Positions 5,839 to 6,393 of a stretch of 6,393 nucleotides of DNA are shown one piece after another. The notes beneath the pieces were generated by a model. The model was not told the DNA's origin. It saw nothing but the letters and a program-made list of their open reading frames with translations, and ran no database searches. Numbering within the stretch: the stretch's first letter is position 1; each line of letters opens with the position of its first letter. The position numbers and the translations under genes were made by a program. The stretch lies in the NCBI GenBank assembly GCA_003661465.1, contig QMWE01000056.1:1-6393 (forward strand). The letters are read 5' to 3'. Source of the stretch: Hadesarchaea archaeon. GTDB lineage: Archaea; Hadarchaeota; Hadarchaeia; Hadarchaeales; Hadarchaeaceae.

Positions 5839-6393
5839 CTACACGCGATATCCTGGTCCGATAGCTTTGTCCCGGACCAAACTTTCTAGGCGTCTTTCAT
5901 GGGTTTTCACGACGATTCCTTTTTTTGTGATCTCCATTTCTACTAGGTGGGTGGAGTGCTTAGCACCTCTCAACTTCAGTATCTCAACCCCACGGACCCT
6001 GTAGGTCTCACGATGGTCGGCCACGTAGTAAAACACTATTATCCCGTCTGCGAGGAACTCCTCGACGCCGCTCTTGGACACCTTCAGTGGAGCTTCGTTG
6101 GTTTCCGTGATGAGAAAACTCGTGACGCCGATGTTCTCGAAATACCTGAAGAGCTGTTCGATGTAGATCCTGTACTGCTCCGTCCGTCCGGAAAAGGCCG
6201 TGGCCATGGCCGATATGGAGTCCAGCACAACGAGGCGGGGGTTTACATCTTCAGGTATGAGTTCCAAAACGGCGGCCGCATCCACGGGCAGCCTCCCCGA
6301 GGCCTTCTCGAGCAGGGCCTCTACCGAACGGGCTATGGTTATCGGTTCAAGTCGTCTGATGGCCACTCTCCCTCCATTTTTTCCAGCCCGGAG
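5839..6393 (-). CDS. KaiC-like (RadA/RecA superfamily) ATPase, C-terminal part (partial, start beyond right edge)
   Basis: Archaea carry many single-domain KaiC-like ATPases whose roles are mostly unknown; some are linked to signalling, motility or DNA repair. The frame is open from the right edge to TAG at 5839, about 184 residues in view. Counting from an in-frame GTG at 6366, RLVVLDSIS (residues 44-52) is the Walker B strand with Asp49. YIEQLFRYFENIGVTSFLITETNE (68-91) is the next helix and strand. FLADGIIVFYYV (104-115) and VEILKLRGAKHSTHLVEMEIT (127-147) match the KaiC C-terminal core, including the K-L-R-G-x-x-H segment that reaches the nucleotide of the neighbouring subunit. GTG 6366 is probably not the start, because it would leave a protein without a P-loop; the Walker A motif should lie outside the window. 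The gene is 83 bases or more from purB, so its role in purine metabolism is doubtful. A basic tail follows the core. Confidence 0.85.
   Translation of the reverse strand, partial: LRAGKNGGRVAIRRLEPITIARSVEALLEKASGRLPVDAAAVLELIPEDVNPRLVVLDSISAMATAFSGRTEQYRIYIEQLFRYFENIGVTSFLITETNEAPLKVSKSGVEEFLADGIIVFYYVADHRETYRVRGVEILKLRGAKHSTHLVEMEITKKGIVVKTHERRLESLVRDKAIGPGYRV

Noticed and set aside
5839..6366. GTG 6366 as the true start of a 175-residue protein, with a GGAGGG stretch just upstream
   Set aside because: The purine-rich stretch is too close to the GTG, the frame continues upstream without a stop, and a KaiC-fold protein starting here would lack its P-loop.

Overview
The window is one tightly packed block of genes, all on the minus strand, for de novo purine synthesis and the folate one-carbon supply that feeds it. 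In transcription order (right to left) it holds the C-terminal part of a KaiC-like ATPase, purB, folD, a 5-formyltetrahydrofolate cyclo-ligase gene, purM, purS and the first 460 codons of purL. The purL frame runs off the left edge and the KaiC-like frame runs off the right edge. I see no RNA gene, mobile element, CRISPR array or tandem repeat. The plus strand carries only shadow frames.

Right part (5839-6393): a single-domain KaiC/RadA-type ATPase fragment with a Walker B strand and the KaiC-type K-L-R-G segment; its P-loop would lie outside the window. An 83-base spacer between this gene and the long start of purB is the only real gap, and the most plausible place for a promoter. Middle (2827-5755): purB, folD and the cyclo-ligase gene, separated by 11 bases and then joined by a one-base stop/start overlap. 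Left part (1-2795): purM, purS and purL, with purS starting at or just after the purM stop and purL overlapping the purS stop by four bases. Such junctions point to one polycistronic message with translational coupling.

How the genes work together: PurL with PurS (and a PurQ not seen here) makes FGAM, PurM closes it to AIR, and PurB acts twice later (SAICAR to AICAR, adenylosuccinate to AMP). FolD makes the 10-formyl-THF used by the formyl-transfer steps, and the cyclo-ligase returns 5-formyl-THF, a dead-end by-product, to the active pool. The set therefore implies an organism that uses tetrahydrofolate, or a closely similar carrier, for purines.

The organism is most likely an archaeon. The reasons are the KaiC-like ATPase, GGTGA-rich Shine-Dalgarno sites, frequent GTG/TTG starts, mixed AGA/AGG/CGN arginine codons and the FolD N-terminus. 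The base composition is roughly even. Several enzymes (PurB, PurM, PurL) nevertheless resemble, from memory, forms I associate with bacteria or eukaryotes, so a bacterial host or lateral acquisition cannot be excluded without searches. I found no clearly undescribed system; the interest lies in the gene combination and the unusual subfamilies.
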